From positions 1-6,131 of the forward strand of contig JBEEJO010000045.1 in NCBI GenBank assembly GCA_041169145.1: 6,131 nt of DNA, written 5' to 3'. Of the stretch, positions 4,215 through 6,131 are shown one piece after another. Every line of letters begins with the position of its first letter. The stretch's first letter is position 1. The notes below the pieces were generated by a model. The model did no database searches and had not been told where the DNA came from. It saw only the letters and a list, made by a program, of their open reading frames with translations. The position numbers and the translations under genes were made by a program. This DNA is from DATJQA01 sp041169145. GTDB taxonomy: Bacteria; Patescibacteriota; Minisyncoccia; UBA6257; 2-01-FULL-56-20.

Positions 4215-6131
4215 TTACGGAGAATATTTGAACGTTTTCGGACTTCCCACGAGTTCGGTTTCTATGCCCCTGGTCGGATCCACGGCTCTCACGGTGACTT
4301 TATACGTTCCGCCGTTTCGGAAAGTGGGCGGTGTCGCGAAATTGAATCCGTGATTTCCTGTGATTCCAAGAGCGGCGTTGACATCCGGCCGGCTACCGAT
4401 CGTCGAAGCGGCAAAATACTGATTGAAGCCAAATTCATCGGTCATAACAATAGCGACCATCATGGGGTCGGCTGGCGCGTATGGTTTATAGGCCCAACCA
4501 GCGACGCGAGTTGCATCGGCAACATCCAAGGAACCGTGCGGCGCCAGCGGATAACGCAGGTCATAAATTCTTTGGCGGATGGACTTTCCGTTGACCACCC
4601 TGTCGTACCGATAGGGAAATACATATAGCGTTACCATATCCTGCAGTCCCGGTTTCAACTCAAAATTACCGAGGAGCGATAGAACTCCACTCCCTTCTGA
4701 ATCGGCGGTTTTCCCAAGTACTGCTTCGGCTGCGGAATCATCGAAGGTTGCTATCGTAACACAATTTATTTCGGTCACATCGCATGCTCCCCACCAGCCC
4801 TCGGTAGCCGTACCGATCGACATATTGTCGATGGGGTACGCTTTTCCGGGCAATCGAAGATACAGCTCGGCTTGAGCCAAAGAGTCTCCTGACCGCGGCT
4901 TCAATTGCGATTCCGGGATTACGGTCACATCGCTATTCACATTCGAGAACGGCGTGGAGCCGCCGTAGTAATAGAATTTGTTCTTGATGTTGTCGAGAAA
5001 TATCGCGGGGATTTCCTGAGGATGAAAGCCGCCCCGTGAGACACCATTGTACAAGATCGAATACTCAATCTTCGCATATGCATCGCCCAGTGAAACTTTC
5101 TGTCCAAGTGTCAGGCCGGTGAACTGATTTGTTTTAGTGAATTGATAGGGATTGTTATAACGAATTTCCCATCCGCCATCCGCCGTTGATGCCTTATACT
5201 GCACATCGTTTGCAGCACTGTCCCAGCTACAATTCGGCCCTTGTCCCTGAATGGGGTTCCATGGCGCACCAGCGCCCCACATCCCGCAATATTTGACGCT
5301 GACGCAATCCGCAACATGAGCGCCCTTCGCTGCGCCCCACTCCCGACAAGACGCATTATTCGCCAAACATAATGCTTGTGAACTATATGCGGTCGGATCG
5401 CATTTTCCTGCCTCGTTACCAAAAAACCCTCCCGTCGGATTGCTATCGTCATATCCCCAAAGTGACACCTGCATTGCTCCGCCACCGTGTTCCGTGATTA
5501 GATTCTTGGAACGGTCGCTTCCGTACAGTTGGCTTATCATCCCTCCGTATGAGTTATTGATGCCGATTTTCACAAAATCGTTCCAGAGAAGCTTGGTATC
5601 GTTTTGTCGATTCCTCCAATAGTTGGGCATATTTGCACACCATTCGGCTGCAGAACCCCGTAGACCGGAACACCCCGTGTAGAATACGACGCCACCATTG
5701 ACGCGCTGAAGTTTTGTAGAACTAATCTGTAGCAATACATTTTGCCCATCAGGGACACCTGCGGAGTTAACTCCTATCGCGTACACTTTCACGTTGTGAT
5801 TTCCGGCCCCAAACGGTGCGTGGGCCCAATGAAATGCGTGTGCGCCCACATCCGCACGATAACTGGCGGCTAGTTCGTCTTCAACGATAACGTCATCGAT
5901 ATAGATGTGCACTGGTATGGGTCCGGAAAAGTCGGGGTCGGATGCCCATCCGGCAATATAAGAACCGTTCGCCGCATCAAGCGCGCCTCCCGGAACATTA
6001 CTTGCGGCTTCCGACGTATTCAAAGTAACTGAGACGTGTTGCGAAAAATAAGAAGCAAGGATGATAGAACTGACAACAATTGCAGAATACACGGCCATGC
6101 CAGCCGTTAAATATGTTACGACCCGCTTCGT
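4215..6131 (-). CDS. Exported protein: two GWA beta-sandwich repeats flanking a cysteine-rich domain of unknown function
   Basis: The function is not recognised. The N-terminal hydrophobic stretch AVYSAIVVSSIILASYF suggests a signal peptide or membrane anchor. Numbering from ATG 6098 (627 residues), a first repeat at 38-126 (GALDAANGSYIAGWASDPD) and a second at 522-627 (GSLDVADATRVAGWAYKPY) share GxLDxAxxxxxAGWA and look like Ig-like or carbohydrate-binding beta-sandwich modules. The central region (about 130-515) has all ten cysteines (143, 154, 233, 244, 251, 265, 271, 290, 439, 446), fitting extracellular disulfides. Its motifs include NNSYGGMISQLYGSD (181-195), EHGGGAMQVSLWGYD (203-217), WNPIQGQG (280-287) and GFHPQEIPAIFLD (357-369). 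These vaguely recall beta-sandwich/mutarotase-like secreted proteins, a guess only. The frame is open upstream of ATG 6098 to the window edge and encodes TKRVVTYLTAG there, supplying the basic residues a signal peptide needs. The true start therefore probably lies outside the window. The ATG at 6098 has no Shine-Dalgarno site. Confidence 0.85.
   Translation of the reverse strand, partial: TKRVVTYLTAGMAVYSAIVVSSIILASYFSQHVSVTLNTSEAASNVPGGALDAANGSYIAGWASDPDFSGPIPVHIYIDDVIVEDELAASYRADVGAHAFHWAHAPFGAGNHNVKVYAIGVNSAGVPDGQNVLLQISSTKLQRVNGGVVFYTGCSGLRGSAAEWCANMPNYWRNRQNDTKLLWNDFVKIGINNSYGGMISQLYGSDRSKNLITEHGGGAMQVSLWGYDDSNPTGGFFGNEAGKCDPTAYSSQALCLANNASCREWGAAKGAHVADCVSVKYCGMWGAGAPWNPIQGQGPNCSWDSAANDVQYKASTADGGWEIRYNNPYQFTKTNQFTGLTLGQKVSLGDAYAKIEYSILYNGVSRGGFHPQEIPAIFLDNIKNKFYYYGGSTPFSNVNSDVTVIPESQLKPRSGDSLAQAELYLRLPGKAYPIDNMSIGTATEGWWGACDVTEINCVTIATFDDSAAEAVLGKTADSEGSGVLSLLGNFELKPGLQDMVTLYVFPYRYDRVVNGKSIRQRIYDLRYPLAPHGSLDVADATRVAGWAYKPYAPADPMMVAIVMTDEFGFNQYFAASTIGSRPDVNAALGITGNHGFNFATPPTFRNGGTYKVTVRAVDPTRGIETELVGSPKTFKYSP

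Noticed and set aside
4211..4216. T6 run as the U-tract of a plus-strand terminator
   Set aside because: The sequence before it (CGACGCGTCG) is a self-palindrome that gives only a 3-bp stem, 6 nt away from the T-run, too weak for an intrinsic terminator.

Overview
The window looks like a chromosomal segment of an uncultivated bacterium, most likely of the Candidate Phyla Radiation (Patescibacteria, Parcubacteria-like). This is inferred from three things: a NusA with an acidic insert after its N-terminal domain, a minimal TraR/DksA-type protein, and a comM gene close to nusA and yraN. Weak or absent Shine-Dalgarno sites and probable leaderless starts fit too. Taxonomy was not tested by any search.

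Layout. Positions 1-955 (minus) hold the 5' part of nusA, running off the left edge. Upstream of it sits a consensus sigma70-type promoter (1038-1009, minus) and then a hairpin plus U-run directly before the nusA start codon, which looks like a transcription attenuator. Next is yraN (UPF0102), 1048-1410 minus. Positions 1411-2205 are a 795-bp, partly AT-rich gap with no convincing gene. It is full of copies of TGTTTRTC and its complement arranged as 16-bp and 22-bp palindromes, one exact DnaA box, and a separate cluster of AATTGCCG repeats forming a 13-bp-arm hairpin. From 2206 rightwards (plus) come a short TraR/DksA-like protein lacking its zinc finger, then comM (TTG start at 2514, 17 nt downstream). 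A 174-bp convergent spacer with hairpins and a possible 21-codon ORF follows. The rest (4215 to the right edge, minus) is one large exported protein with two GWA-type beta-sandwich repeats around a cysteine-rich central region of unknown function.

How it fits together. NusA, YraN, the DksA-like protein and ComM are housekeeping or information-processing genes (transcription elongation/termination, a nuclease-fold protein, an RNA polymerase-associated coiled coil, a branch-migration helicase). They diverge from the repeat-rich gap, so the gap is both a two-way regulatory region and a candidate replication or segregation locus. The exported protein is unrelated to them and probably acts at the cell surface. 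The most noteworthy items are the palindromic repeat cluster with the DnaA box, the nusA leader attenuator and the zinc-finger-less DksA-like protein.
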